DNA of 64,000 nt from Natrialba swarupiae (GCF_008245225.1 NZ_VTAW01000011.1:1-64000), one strand, 5' to 3'; numbered from the stretch's first letter, positions 36,106 to 45,341 are shown. Numbers and translations are program-made. Notes: generated by a model not told the origin, from the sequence alone.

Positions 36106-36705
36106 GGCCGTCCTTCGTCGATCTCGTGGGGTGACGTCGTCGACGAGAGCGGATTCGACTCGACCACGGAGGGGTCTGACGATCGAGGGGATTTGACGAC
36201 GTCTCGGCACCGTCTCCGGCTGTCAACCGGCACGCCACAGAGCGACTGGTCAGCTCTTGACCGGTTCACACGGCGTTCTGGTCGAGTTCAGATCCGCTGT
36301 GACGTGTGTGGAACGTACGAGGTTACGAGCCTCCCGGTCCGGCGCGTGTGACTGCGCCGAGTCGTCGCTCCCACTCCGTTCGGGGTCGGTCTCGAGTCGC
36401 CCGATCGGGACCGGTGTTCGAACTCTGCGGTAGCGTTTACGTCCCGCGATCGACGGACGAACCACACGATCGGTGGTCGCACCGGACTGTCGTCGTGTAG
36501 TGAACGGATGTTTTACTATACTAAACAGTTTCTCACTCGAGAGAACAGTTGGTATCGCCGGGAGACGAACGGTCGAGGAAAACGGATACCAGGAGTACCG
36601 TCGTTTCAGATTCGGAGGTTGTTAGTAGCGTCCCAAGCCTGAACTGATGGGCGAAATCACGCGGCGGGTGTCGATTTCGCTCATCGATCGATGGTTGGCG
36701 GTGTA

Positions 36706-38688
36706 CTATATTTCGGTGATACGTTCGTGGCTCTCGTCGATCGCCTCGGCGTCTTCCGGCAGGAGGGCGACGACGAGGAAGTCCGTGTACTCTTCGAAGT
36801 ACTCGACGAGGGCCGCGATCCGGTTCGAGTCGAGCGCCTCGAGTGAGTCCAATAGCATGAATGGAACGACGTCGTACACCTCGTGAACCAGGTAGCCTGC
36901 GAGTGCGAAGATCAATCCCGTCACCTCGCGTTCGCTCTCACTCAGGTGGTCGATCGTGTCCTCGTAGGTTCGACCGTCATCGGTGCTTCGGACGATGTGC
37001 AGGTCGAACTTCGTCTGTTCGGACTTCTGGCGTCCCTGTCGGACCGTCTCTGCGACCCGTTCGATCCAGATTCGATCGATATTGTCGTACTCGAGTACTT
37101 CGAGGACGGCGTCCATGTGCTCGTTGAACGATTCGACGGCCTGTTGTTCGATCCGGTCGATCCGGGTTCGAAGCTCCTCGAGTTCGTCACGGATCTCCTC
37201 GCGGCGACTCGTGAGTCGTTCCTCTTCGCCGAGTGCGGACTCGATCTCGTCGATCTCTTCGGTCGTCGTCTCGAGTTCGCGTTCGAGGCGGCCGAGCGAG
37301 AACTCGAGTTCGTTCGCGCGTCGGTTGAGGTCGAGGAGACCGTCCTCGTCGCTTTCGTCTTCCGTCTCGTCGTCGGCTTCGGCCTCGAGTTCGGCTGCTT
37401 CGGCCTCGAGCGTTTCGATCTCCGACTCGAGTTCCTCCTGGCGTTCGGTGAGGTCGTCGAGGCGGTTCTCGCGGCGCTCGATTTCGTTTTCGACGTCGGT
37501 TAGTCGGTTCTCGACGCGCTCACGTCGCTTGCGCGTCTGATCGATCTCCCGTCGTTCGGTTCGGAGCGATTTGATCTGTTCTTCCAGGTCGTCGCGCTCG
37601 CTCAGTTTCGTCTCCTGGAGCGAGCGGAGTCGATCGATCGTCCCTTCGATCTCGCTTCGTTGGACTTCGCTCCCGCAGGTCCAACAGCGGACCGTCTCGT
37701 CGTCTTCGATCAACTGGTCCGTGACCGTCCCGTCCCCGGCGGTGTCGCCGTCGGCGAGCAGTTCTCGAATTTCGGGGTGAGAGCCTTCGAGCATCTCCTC
37801 GTTGAACTGGACGATGCTCTGGAGTTGGCTGACGACGCCGTCGATCGACTGGGACCGACGCTGGAGTCGGTCGATTTCCGCGTCGATATCGTCTCGATTC
37901 AGCGATCCGTCCTCCGGGAGGTCCTCGGCTTCCTCCTGTAACTCGTCGCGTTCCTCTCGGAGCGCCGCCAGACTCTCGCGTTCGGTATCGAGATCGAATC
38001 GGATGTCTTCGAGCGACGATCGGCGCTCCCGAAGTTCGTTCAGTTTCTCCTCGAGTTCGTCCTGGTCGTCGCGACGTGTTTCGGCGTCCGCCTCGGCCTC
38101 TTCGATCGCCTCTTTGACACGTTCGAGCTCCGATTCTTTCTCCTCGATCTGGCTCTGGACGTCGGTTCGTTGTTGTTCGAGCCCGGGAAGTTCGTTCTTG
38201 AGCGCCTCGAGACGACCGAGTTCGTCCGAGATCTGTTCTTTTTCGGCACTGAGACGCGTAATCTCGGATTCGATCTCGTCGGTGTCGACGGGTCGAAGGA
38301 TGATCTCACGGAGGTCGTCTCCCGTCGTCACCGCTCGTCTGGCCGGGTTCGACTCCAGTAGGAACGCAAAGAGATCGGCGAGTTCGGCGTCGTCGAGATA
38401 CGGCTCTCCCCCCATGATGACCGCTCCGCCGCTTCGCTTTAGCGTCCGACGGTAGGTGTCATCGCCGATCTGGAGTTCGGCGTACCCCTCGTCGGTGTCT
38501 GCCTTCAACGAGGCGTATTCGCCACCGAGCGCGGCCATAAACGCCTGCAGAAGCGACGTTCGGTTGGTCGCGTTTCGCCCCGCGAGAACGGTGGCCCCCG
38601 ACTCGAGTTCGACTGTCGTTTCGTCGATACCGCCGATATTCTCGGCCCGTAATTGTATCTCTCGGGCAACAGGTTGCTGCGTAGCCAT
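36706..38688 (-). CDS. archaea-specific SMC-related (Rad50-like) protein with altered ATP site
   Basis: 660 residues starting at MATQQPVARE. An upstream in-frame ATG at 38766 lacks family character. The N-terminal ATPase half is followed by a long coiled coil (about 150-560), split by a zinc-hook-like CWTC at 335-338, then the C-terminal ATPase half. The Walker A region reads GRNATNRTS (37-45): the usual lysine is Arg 43 and the glycine pattern is changed. Walker B reads MLLDSLEALD, without the D-E pair. It resembles SMC/Rad50 architecture and the haloarchaeal SMC-related family. It may have a structural chromosome or repair role with little ATP hydrolysis. Confidence 0.8.
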   Translation of the reverse strand: MATQQPVAREIQLRAENIGGIDETTVELESGATVLAGRNATNRTSLLQAFMAALGGEYASLKADTDEGYAELQIGDDTYRRTLKRSGGAVIMGGEPYLDDAELADLFAFLLESNPARRAVTTGDDLREIILRPVDTDEIESEITRLSAEKEQISDELGRLEALKNELPGLEQQRTDVQSQIEEKESELERVKEAIEEAEADAETRRDDQDELEEKLNELRERRSSLEDIRFDLDTERESLAALREERDELQEEAEDLPEDGSLNRDDIDAEIDRLQRRSQSIDGVVSQLQSIVQFNEEMLEGSHPEIRELLADGDTAGDGTVTDQLIEDDETVRCWTCGSEVQRSEIEGTIDRLRSLQETKLSERDDLEEQIKSLRTERREIDQTRKRRERVENRLTDVENEIERRENRLDDLTERQEELESEIETLEAEAAELEAEADDETEDESDEDGLLDLNRRANELEFSLGRLERELETTTEEIDEIESALGEEERLTSRREEIRDELEELRTRIDRIEQQAVESFNEHMDAVLEVLEYDNIDRIWIERVAETVRQGRQKSEQTKFDLHIVRSTDDGRTYEDTIDHLSESEREVTGLIFALAGYLVHEVYDVVPFMLLDSLEALDSNRIAALVEYFEEYTDFLVVALLPEDAEAIDESHERITEI

Positions 38689-39233
38689 CGTTCGAATAAC
38701 TTCCCACGCGAGTGATAAACCTTTGGTGCTTGGGTCGACGCCGTGATAGACAGTAATAACGAGCAATTTGGAACGTGGTACTATTGACGTTTTAATATAA
38801 CTTCTATTATTTGTATACTGTTCTGTCGTATTGACTCAACTGACGGATCGCAGCTGGTTTTTCCCGATTGTATGTGGTTAAAATCGCTAATTTAGTTGTG
38901 TTTTTAGTTATTTAGGCCTAATAACCCATCTAAACAAAATTCGAATAGCACGTTCACTCACTCTTTATATATTATCTATCTTATCATAGTCTCTAAATAT
39001 TATCTTACTTATTATACAGGCTCGAGACTAACCAATCTCTCACATCCTATCGTGTTTCTCGGTTGCCGTTTCCTCAAAAGTGGGGTATCAGTACTCTGCT
39101 GTCGGCGAAAACGCGAACGAACCAGGACCGACGAAATCACGGCAGTCGGACGGCAACGGCCACGAGTTGCCGAGACGGATCGACTGGCGGTGACCGATAC
39201 CGCCTCGAGCGGTACGGGATGCCGTCCGTGGGA
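38689..39233. other. AT-rich intergenic region
   Basis: 38760-39010 is markedly AT-rich (for example TTTATATATTATCT near 38963) in a G+C-rich genome. It lies upstream of the SMC-related gene and probably contains its promoter. No gene with protein-like composition is visible in the rest. Confidence 0.5.
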
Positions 39234-40223
39234 TCAACGCCCGCGATTCGACGAATCCTCTCGAATCACTGCGACGCTGGCGAGTTGATCTCCCGCCGTC
39301 ACGGTCGCCTCGTGGGTGAGTGCGTAGAGAATACCGCTCCGATCGGCGACTGCGTCGTGGAGGGGTTCGTACGTCGTCGGATCGTAGACGGTTCCGACTC
39401 GGTCTCCCTCGTCGACTGCTGTTCCGACCGTCAGCGAGGGCTCCGGACGAAACAGGCCGGATTCGTCCGCACTGAGCTTTCCGAGGTGGTTCCGTGCGAT
39501 CGTCTGGTCTCGCTTCGTCGCCGTTCCGGGGAGCATCTCGAGTGACCGAAGGACGTTTAGCAGGCCCTCGACGCCCAATTCGACGGCGTCCTCGACGATC
39601 TGTTTGTTGTACGCGAGTTCGGGAGTGATCGACGGAATCCCCTCGTCGGCTGCGGCAACTCTGAGCTTCCCGTCGAACTCTCGTCTGTGCCACTCCTCGG
39701 ACGCGTCGTCGTTGGCCGGTTCCGAGAGCAACAGATCGGTGCCGAACGCCGCCGCCAACTGACGCGAGCGTTCGTCCCCCTGGCGAAAGACGACGTGTGG
39801 GTACATATTGGGGCTCCCGGTGTGGAGGTCGACGATGGCGTCTGCATCGACGGCGAGCTCCCAGAGGCGTGCGGCCATTCGCTCGTGGAGGGTTCCGTCG
39901 TCGTCTCCCGGCCAGACCCGGTTCATGTTCGGGTTGACGCTATCGAAGGGTTCCGGCGTCGTGTAGGTGACGCGGTCGAACGTCAACGGGTTCGCCACCG
40001 GGACCGCGACGACGGTTCCCGAAAGCGACTCGAGGGGCAGTCGGTCGTGAAACCGTCTGAGCGTCTCGGTGCCGTTGACCTCCCGGCCGTGCTGGGCGGC
40101 CTGGACGTAGACGGTCGGACCGTCAGTCGCTCCCCGGTAGGTATGGATCGTCGTCGTGAGTTCGACTCCCGACGACAACCGGGCGAGCGTCACGGACTCG
40201 ACCGAGTGCGATCCGGCGTTCAT
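39234..40223 (-). CDS. succinylglutamate desuccinylase/aspartoacylase family protein
   Basis: 329 residues. Zinc carboxypeptidase-like fold with the metal motif [10 protein letters not shown] (about 42-51), the Arg segment [10 protein letters not shown] and [14 protein letters not shown] (near 115) carrying the third ligand. The C-terminal beta domain ([16 protein letters not shown]...[22 protein letters not shown]) is lipoyl-like, as in the AstE-like M14 branch. It deacylates N-acyl amino acids or similar compounds. The substrate is unknown. Confidence 0.8.
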   Translation of the reverse strand: MNAGSHSVESVTLARLSSGVELTTTIHTYRGATDGPTVYVQAAQHGREVNGTETLRRFHDRLPLESLSGTVVAVPVANPLTFDRVTYTTPEPFDSVNPNMNRVWPGDDDGTLHERMAARLWELAVDADAIVDLHTGSPNMYPHVVFRQGDERSRQLAAAFGTDLLLSEPANDDASEEWHRREFDGKLRVAAADEGIPSITPELAYNKQIVEDAVELGVEGLLNVLRSLEMLPGTATKRDQTIARNHLGKLSADESGLFRPEPSLTVGTAVDEGDRVGTVYDPTTYEPLHDAVADRSGILYALTHEATVTAGDQLASVAVIREDSSNRGR

Positions 40224-40333
40224 ACGTGTCCGTTTGCCAGCCGGTGATATATACTGTCGGCCGGAACGATGTGGCGGCGACGCCGTCGACTCGAGACCAC
40301 CACCGTTTTGAGGCGGCCCGTCGTCGCCGAGGT

Positions 40334-40852
40334 ATGGGCAACGTTACTGCGACCCTGCATACGAGCGAGGGAGATATCGAGGTCGAACTCTACGACGAGC
40401 GCGCGCCGCGGACGGTCGACAACTTCGTCGGCCTCGCCACCGGCGGCAAGACCTGGACCGACCCCGAGACGGGCGAAGAGGTCGAGGGCGAACCGCTGTA
40501 CGACGACGTGCTGTTCCACCGGATCATCGACGGCTTCATGATCCAGGGCGGCGACCCGACCGGCACCGGGCGGGGCGGGCCGGGCTACCAGTTCGACGAC
40601 GAGTTCCACGACGACCTGCGCCACGACGACGCGGGCATCCTCAGCATGGCGAACTCGGGTCCCGACACGAACGGCTCGCAGTTTTTCATCACGCTCGAGG
40701 CGACGCCCCACCTCGACGACCGCCACTCGGTGTTCGGGAAGGTCATCGACGGGATGGACGTCGTTCGCGAGATCGGAAACGCACCGACCGACCGTGACGA
40801 CCGACCGAAAGAGGACATCCTGCTCGAGTCGGTTTCCGTCGACTACGAGTAA
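40334..40852 (+). CDS. cyclophilin-type peptidyl-prolyl isomerase (cytoplasmic)
   Basis: 172 residues from [20 protein letters not shown]. It catalyses cis-trans isomerisation of prolyl bonds. Catalytic and binding residues are in [36 protein letters not shown] and [12 protein letters not shown]. There is no signal peptide. The following gene is a secreted paralogue with nearly identical DNA over the catalytic core, indicating tandem duplication. Confidence 0.92.
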   Translation: MGNVTATLHTSEGDIEVELYDERAPRTVDNFVGLATGGKTWTDPETGEEVEGEPLYDDVLFHRIIDGFMIQGGDPTGTGRGGPGYQFDDEFHDDLRHDDAGILSMANSGPDTNGSQFFITLEATPHLDDRHSVFGKVIDGMDVVREIGNAPTDRDDRPKEDILLESVSVDYE

Positions 40853-41008
40853 CGCGACCGCTCCGGCAGAGAGTCCGATCGCTGTCCCAGTTTTCCGGTA
40901 CGATCACGAACGAGTCTCCGTCGCGGACGACACCTTCCCGTCACCGCGCCGAATCAGCACCGTTATTTCCCCGCCCGTCACACCACCGACATCCACCGAC
41001 GAACCCTC

Positions 41009-41728
41009 ATGGCGGTCACCGCCACAGGATTTGGCAGTATCGTCGCCGGTTGCTCGAGTTCGGGTGACGGCGAGACCGGTAACGGCGCAACGACGGACGA
41101 CGGGACCGATGCCGGTGTGTCAGACTCGAGTTCCGACTCCCGTGCGGAGCCCGACGCCGACGAGGGACTGGAGTCGGACACCGACGCTGACGCCGGTTCG
41201 CAAGCGGACGTCGACGTGATCGACGCGACGTTGCAGACGAGCGAAGGCGACGTCGAGGTCGAACTCTATGCTGGCCGCGCGCCGCGGACGGTCGCCAACT
41301 TCGTCGGCCTCGCCACCGGCGAACAGGCTTGGGTCGATCCGGAGTCCGAGGAGGTGATCGAGGGCGAACCGCTGTACGACGACGTGCTCTTCCATCGCGT
41401 CATCGACGGCTTCATGATCCAGACCGGCGACCCGACGGGAACCGGCCACGGCGGCCCGGGCTACCAGTTCGACGACGAGTTCCACGACGACCTGCGCCAC
41501 GACGATGCGGGCATCCTCAGCATGGCGAACTCGGGTCCCGATACGAACGGCTCGCAGTTTTTCATCACGCTCGAGGCGACGCCCCACCTCGACGACCAGC
41601 ACGCGGTCTTCGGGAAAGTTACCGACGGGATGGACGTCGTCCGCGAGATCGGTTCCGTCGAGACCGACGGGAACGATCGTCCGGCGGACGATGTCCTGCT
41701 CGAGTCGGTCACCGTCCGTACCGAGTAA
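41009..41728 (+). CDS. lipoprotein cyclophilin, signal peptide apparently truncated
   Basis: 239 residues. Starting at MAVTATGFGSIVAGCSSSGD, a lipobox cysteine lies at residue 15, followed by a 50-residue acidic Ser/Asp linker and a full cyclophilin domain ([32 protein letters not shown]). Immediately upstream and in frame, codons read T-T-D-I-H-R-R-T-L, a twin-arginine motif as in haloarchaeal Tat lipoproteins. No ATG, GTG or TTG precedes them: the codon where a start would be expected (40979-40981) is CAC. Either the true start was lost, leaving a shortened signal, or a non-standard start is used. Confidence 0.8.
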   Translation: MAVTATGFGSIVAGCSSSGDGETGNGATTDDGTDAGVSDSSSDSRAEPDADEGLESDTDADAGSQADVDVIDATLQTSEGDVEVELYAGRAPRTVANFVGLATGEQAWVDPESEEVIEGEPLYDDVLFHRVIDGFMIQTGDPTGTGHGGPGYQFDDEFHDDLRHDDAGILSMANSGPDTNGSQFFITLEATPHLDDQHAVFGKVTDGMDVVREIGSVETDGNDRPADDVLLESVTVRTE

Positions 41729-41741
41729 CGGGATCTTGCAC

Positions 41742-41939
41742 TTACCGTCGCTCGTTCTCGAGTTGCTCGACGCGTGCCTCGAGTTGCTCGATTCGCTGCT
41801 CGTAGCCGCGTTTTCCGTCGAGGAAGTTGAAGATCGCGACGATGACGACGATCGGGATCGCCACGTAGAAGACGAGCATCACGAGGATGAGCAGCAGTTC
41901 TGGACCACCCGGGGCACCGGGGATGAACTGGGGGACCAT
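41742..41939 (-). CDS. small membrane protein with coiled-coil tail
   Basis: 65 residues. One long hydrophobic helix (about 15-42) is followed by a heptad-like tail YEQRIEQLEARVEQLENERR. N-terminus MVPQFIPGAPGGPE. The shape is TatA-like but lacks the amphipathic Gly-Phe hinge, so I do not call it TatA. Convergent with the lipoprotein cyclophilin. Confidence 0.65.
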   Translation of the reverse strand: MVPQFIPGAPGGPELLLILVMLVFYVAIPIVVIVAIFNFLDGKRGYEQRIEQLEARVEQLENERR

Positions 41940-42182
41940 ACCGACGTGTCGATTCGCTCGTTACATCAACCTATCGACATCCTGCCCGGATCGGTTGGAT
42001 GCGGTTGGGGGTGTCGTAGAACGAGTCGAGTGGTGTTCTTTTCGTCCCAATCGGTCTGGACTATCCGTTCACTATACGTGCGAATCTGTCGATAAATCTG
42101 AAGGGTTGAACCCGGACGAAAAATCACTACGGCTTCCCTTTGCGTAGCCGCCCCCTCCCGAGAAGGTGAAGTTCCTAAAGGG

Positions 42183-42506
42183 CTACTGTTCGAAGTTGGT
42201 TCGTTGGTCGAGTACGGATTCGGAAGTGTCTATCGATGCGTCTCCATCGTGAGCCGAGACGCTCACCGTGGGGCCGTTCCGGATCTGAACGACATAATCC
42301 AGGTACGTGAACTTGATTTCTACCCCACTGGTGGTTGAGTCCGCATCCGCCTGAATAAGCGCGTCCAGCGCGTCCGGATCGACGACGCTAAACAACGGTG
42401 GTGATAACTCGCTTGGCGAAACGCCCTCTTTCCTGGCTACCATCTCAATTATCTGGTACGACGGATCATGTGCCCCCATTACCAACACCAGGTTGCGATA
42501 GTCCAT
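42183..42506 (-). CDS. HalOD1 output-domain protein
   Basis: 107 residues. The second half (PPLFSVVDPDALDALIQ...VEIKFTYLDYVVQIRNGPTVSV) matches the halobacterial output domain HalOD1, found alone or attached to bat-like regulators. Divergent from the Lrp-family gene at 42684, suggesting shared regulation. Start ATG at 42506. An in-frame upstream extension to 42641 is not protein-like. Confidence 0.75.
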   Translation of the reverse strand: MDYRNLVLVMGAHDPSYQIIEMVARKEGVSPSELSPPLFSVVDPDALDALIQADADSTTSGVEIKFTYLDYVVQIRNGPTVSVSAHDGDASIDTSESVLDQRTNFEQ

Positions 42507-42552
42507 CAATGTTCCCCCGAATATGGCACATTCAACAAATATGGGGCTCAAA

Positions 42553-42567
42553 TGTGCAAAATGCGCA
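42553..42567 (+). promoter_or_regulatory. imperfect palindrome in the HalOD1/Lrp divergent region
   Basis: TGTGCA-AAA-TGCGCA lies between the two divergent starts, with one arm mismatch. Lrp/AsnC regulators often bind such dyads near their own genes. Autoregulation is inference. Confidence 0.35.
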
Positions 42568-42683
42568 GCCCAGTTCCCGGGCGAGCAATCACAGTGGGTC
42601 ACCCTCGTCGTATGGGACACCAACAGTGTAGATTCCCGCAATACGGACGAAGATTTACACAGATAGCGGGATTGTGCCTACCT

Positions 42684-43160
42684 ATGGGCCAAATCGCACT
42701 CGACGACGTCGATCGCGGTATCCTCTTCCTGCTCCAGGAGGATGCCCGGAATACCACCATCGCTGAGATCGCAGAGAAGGTGGAGGTCTCCAACAGTACC
42801 ATCCGTAACCGGATCGAGCGTCTGGAGGGGAGGGGCATCATCGAAGGGTACTATCCAAAGATCGACTACGAGCAGGCGAACTACCCGCTACACGTGCTGT
42901 TCGTCTGTAGCGCCCCCGCCGACGAGCGCGAGGAGTTGGCCCTCAACGCACTGGATTGCCGCGGGGTAGTTGACGTCCGTGAGATGCTCACGAGCAGGCT
43001 GAACATCTTCATCGAGGTCGTTGCCACGAACACCCGGGATCTGGCCGAAATCACCAGCGATCTCACTTCCTTGGGCTTCGAGATCGAGTCCTCCGAAATC
43101 GTCACTAACCACTACACCCGCCCCTGGGGGGAGTTCGAGTTCGAAGAAGCCGAGGAGTAG
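42684..43160 (+). CDS. Lrp/AsnC family transcriptional regulator
   Basis: 158 residues. N-terminal helix-turn-helix ALDDVDRGILFLLQEDARNT...VSNSTIRNRIERLEGRGIIEGY (about 4-55), then the RAM-type ligand and oligomerisation domain with beta-alpha-beta-beta pattern (LHVLFVCSAPADERE, NIFIEVVATNTRDLAEI). Start ATG at 42684 (MGQIALDDVDRG). The ligand is unknown. A HalOD1 gene lies divergently 177 bp away. Confidence 0.88.
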   Translation: MGQIALDDVDRGILFLLQEDARNTTIAEIAEKVEVSNSTIRNRIERLEGRGIIEGYYPKIDYEQANYPLHVLFVCSAPADEREELALNALDCRGVVDVREMLTSRLNIFIEVVATNTRDLAEITSDLTSLGFEIESSEIVTNHYTRPWGEFEFEEAEE

Positions 43161-43340
43161 CCCGACTGGCCGATTATCGAATTCCTTGATAAATATGTGG
43201 AATGTGCAACTCCGTGGTGAGATAATGCGGATTAAACAGTGATTATTCTGAGTTTGGCGCAATCTTTTTGCGGATTCGAGCCGAGCGTTAGAACGAAACA
43301 GATGGGTCGGTGAGACAAGCTCGTCTGTTCTTACCAACAT

Positions 43341-43701
43341 ATGACCGACCAATCCCCACGCGATCCGACCATTCAACGGGAGCGTGCCACCCTCGACGAG
43401 CTGTTCGAGGCGCTCAGCAAGCCCCCTCGTCGCCGCATCCTGACGACGCTTGCTGACGCGAGACGCGAATCCGAGAGGCGAAGCCGAGTTTGTCCCGGGT
43501 GATTTCACCAGTGATGGGCGACGCGAAGACGTCTTGATGCGGCTGCACCACACTCATCTCCCAAAGCTCGATGAGGCGGGCTTCATCGAGTGGAACCCCA
43601 ATTCGAAGACGATTACACGAGGGTTGCGCTTCGACGAAATTGCGCCACTTATCGAGTTGATAATCGCTAACCGGGACGAACTTCCAGCGGGCTGGCCGTA
43701 G
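43341..43701 (+). pseudogene. DUF7344 winged-helix gene, frameshifted
   Basis: The start MTDQSPRDPTIQRERATLDE continues ELFEALSKPPRRRILTTLADA, a DUF7344 (haloarchaeal ArsR-like) N-terminus, then runs into nonsense and a TGA near 43500. The expected continuation NPRGEAEFVPGDFTSDGR and HLPKLDEAGFIEWNPNSKTI lies in another frame and runs to the stop at 43701. Removing seven bases in the GACGCGAGACGCGAAT stretch (about 43456-43471) restores one frame. The seven bases look like a local slippage duplication. Confidence 0.7.
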
Positions 43702-44022
43702 GTCGGTGTGACGTTCCGGTGTAGACTCCAATTTCGGAGGCTCCAGTGGGACTCTGTTGGTAGGGAGTCAGAGGGTACATCGTACGACCACCGAGACCAC
43801 GGCACTGTCATCGTCACTGGAATACGGTAACGAACCCAGCAGCCTCACTCAGTCAAGAATCCAGACGAGGAGAGCAAAATCGTCATTCGGTTCGTGCCTA
43901 GCGAGGACGCAACCTGGATGGATGAACTCGCCGAATCGTACGACGAAGCAACTCGCTAATCCACATTCTATGACATCCTGTACGATTACGTGGGAAACAG
44001 GATTTCAGTCGTGTGGCGGAGG
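43702..44022. other. intergenic with a decayed coding fragment
   Basis: Most of this 321-bp gap shows nothing. From 43859 one plus-strand frame reads NPDEESKIVIRFVPSEDATW then MDELAESYDEATR, a TAA at 43957-43959, then STFYDILYDYVGNRISV. The protein-like text on both sides of the stop suggests a dead gene. I do not recognise the family. Confidence 0.4.
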
Positions 44023-45063
44023 TCACGACGACAGGATCTCGTCGTAGCGGGCACCGGTCTGTTTCAACGTCTTCGTCGAGTAGAGCCGTTCGTGCTCGAC
44101 CGGCAGGTGCTCCGAGGCGAGTTCGTCGATCTTCGCGTCGACAGCCGCGGCGTCCCGGCCGTGGATCATCGTAAACAGGTTGTACGGCCACTCGAGGTTG
44201 GACCGTCGAGGGCGGTGATAACAGAGCGTGACGGACGGCAGTTGGCCCGCCCGTTCGCCTCGTTCGTCGAGTTCGTCGTCGGGGACGTCCCAGACGACCA
44301 TGCAGTTTTCGTCGAACCCGGTGACGACGTGGTCGATCACGCAGCCGATGCGCTTGAGACAGCCGTTGTCCTGCAGGCGGGAAATCGCCTCGAGCACCCG
44401 GTCGACGTCGGCTCCGAGTTCGTCGGCGATCTCGGCGTACGGGGTCGCCGAGAGGGGAAAGCCGTTCTGAATCGCGAGCAGGAGATCGGCGTCGAACGCG
44501 GAGAGATTCCCCGTCGCCTCCTCGCTGATCCGGGTCGCCGTCGCGTCCGTCCGATCCGCGAGCGACTCGCGGGCGAACCGATCGGCGTTGACGACCGGGA
44601 ACTCGAGGTCGATGTAGTAGTCGGTCAGCATCGGCAGATCGAGTACGCGACAGCCCGTCTGCGCTTCGATCTCCGTGAGAATCCGGTCGCGGGTCTCACG
44701 CGAACCGGCGGTGACGACGAACCACATGTTCCACTCGTGATCGCGGGCGTAGTTGTGGTTGACCTGCCGGTAGCCGTTGACGACCGCTGCAACCTTCGCG
44801 AACCGCTCTTCGGGCGCTTCGACCGCCGCGAGCGTCGAGGAGCCGATGACCGGCGGATTGAGGACCGCGCCGAACCGCCGGACGATGCCGAGGTCGACGA
44901 GTCGGCGCACGCGCTCGAGTGCCTCGTCGCCGTCGGTTCCCAGTTGCTCGCCGATGCGGTCGAACGGACGCGTCTCGACTGGGAGACCGCTCTGGTAGCC
45001 GTCGACGATGGCGGCGTCCACGTCGTCGATCTCTTCGCGCCACTCCCCCGAGAGGCTGCTCAT
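44023..45063 (-). CDS. fused siroheme decarboxylase, AhbA-AhbB type
   Basis: 346 residues made of two Lrp/AsnC-like halves, each with a winged helix and a RAM-like domain. The haem-pathway hallmarks are VNHNYARDHEWNMWFVV in the first half and SVTLCYHRPRRSNLEWPYNLFTMIHGRD in the second. AhbA/B (NirDLGH family) decarboxylates siroheme to didecarboxysiroheme in the alternative archaeal haem route, and haloarchaea often carry fused forms. Start ATG at 45063. A TTG one codon upstream is also in frame. Confidence 0.82.
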   Translation of the reverse strand: MSSLSGEWREEIDDVDAAIVDGYQSGLPVETRPFDRIGEQLGTDGDEALERVRRLVDLGIVRRFGAVLNPPVIGSSTLAAVEAPEERFAKVAAVVNGYRQVNHNYARDHEWNMWFVVTAGSRETRDRILTEIEAQTGCRVLDLPMLTDYYIDLEFPVVNADRFARESLADRTDATATRISEEATGNLSAFDADLLLAIQNGFPLSATPYAEIADELGADVDRVLEAISRLQDNGCLKRIGCVIDHVVTGFDENCMVVWDVPDDELDERGERAGQLPSVTLCYHRPRRSNLEWPYNLFTMIHGRDAAAVDAKIDELASEHLPVEHERLYSTKTLKQTGARYDEILSS

Positions 45064-45116
45064 CAACGGCCCTAGGGGGATTCGAAAGGTATCGCTTTCG
45101 GCCCGTTCGCGCGCGG

Positions 45117-45341
45117 TTACAGCCAGCCGACGCCCCGCAGCAGGTACGGAACGGCACCCGCGCAGGGACCGAGCGCGAACACGTCTTCGCCGATCCGCGC
45201 TCGGTAGCTCGCCTCGAGTTCCGAAACTGACGTCGCCAGCGACGGTCCGTTCTCCGTCCCCTCTCGAATTTGCGGACCGGTTCTCGAGGGAGTATCGTCA
45301 CGGTAACAATTATTGCCGTGGGTGTCGTTATCACTCGACAT
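45117..45341 (-). CDS. possible 74-residue hypothetical protein
   Basis: The frame ends in SVSELEASYRARIGEDVFALGPCAGAVPYLLRGVGWL, which has protein-like and codon-like character. Its putative ATG (45339-45341) overlaps the ATG of the divergent GNAT gene within the same CATG. The N-terminal part also covers a promoter-like palindrome, so the true start may be elsewhere or the gene may not be real. Confidence 0.35.
   Translation of the reverse strand: MSSDNDTHGNNCYRDDTPSRTGPQIREGTENGPSLATSVSELEASYRARIGEDVFALGPCAGAVPYLLRGVGWL
45299..45320 (+). promoter_or_regulatory. palindrome upstream of the GNAT gene
   Basis: Arms CACGG and CCGTG flank a near-symmetric AT-rich core (TAACAATTATTG), 18 of 22 positions symmetric. 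It ends 19 bases before ATG 45340, where an operator or core promoter would lie. Confidence 0.35.

Larger units (their letters stand above)
34206..36705. other. gene desert with repeats, 2.5 kb
   Basis: No open frame here has haloarchaeal protein character. 34286-34620 is AT-rich. The segment holds a 15-bp inverted repeat (34703/34789), a 32-bp inverted repeat (34946/36074), one copy of a 36-bp dispersed repeat (35751) and several TACTATA/TATAGTA motifs (for example near 34893, 36067, 36512 and 36701). It looks like decayed mobile DNA. I see no Orc1/Cdc6 gene or ORB-like motif to suggest an origin. Confidence 0.6.

Noticed and set aside
34286-36700. A replication origin in the AT-rich, repeat-containing desert
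   Set aside because: No Orc1/Cdc6 gene and no recognisable ORB-like repeats. AT content alone is not enough.
41742-41939. Calling the small membrane protein TatA
   Set aside because: It lacks the Gly-Phe hinge and the amphipathic helix that define TatA.
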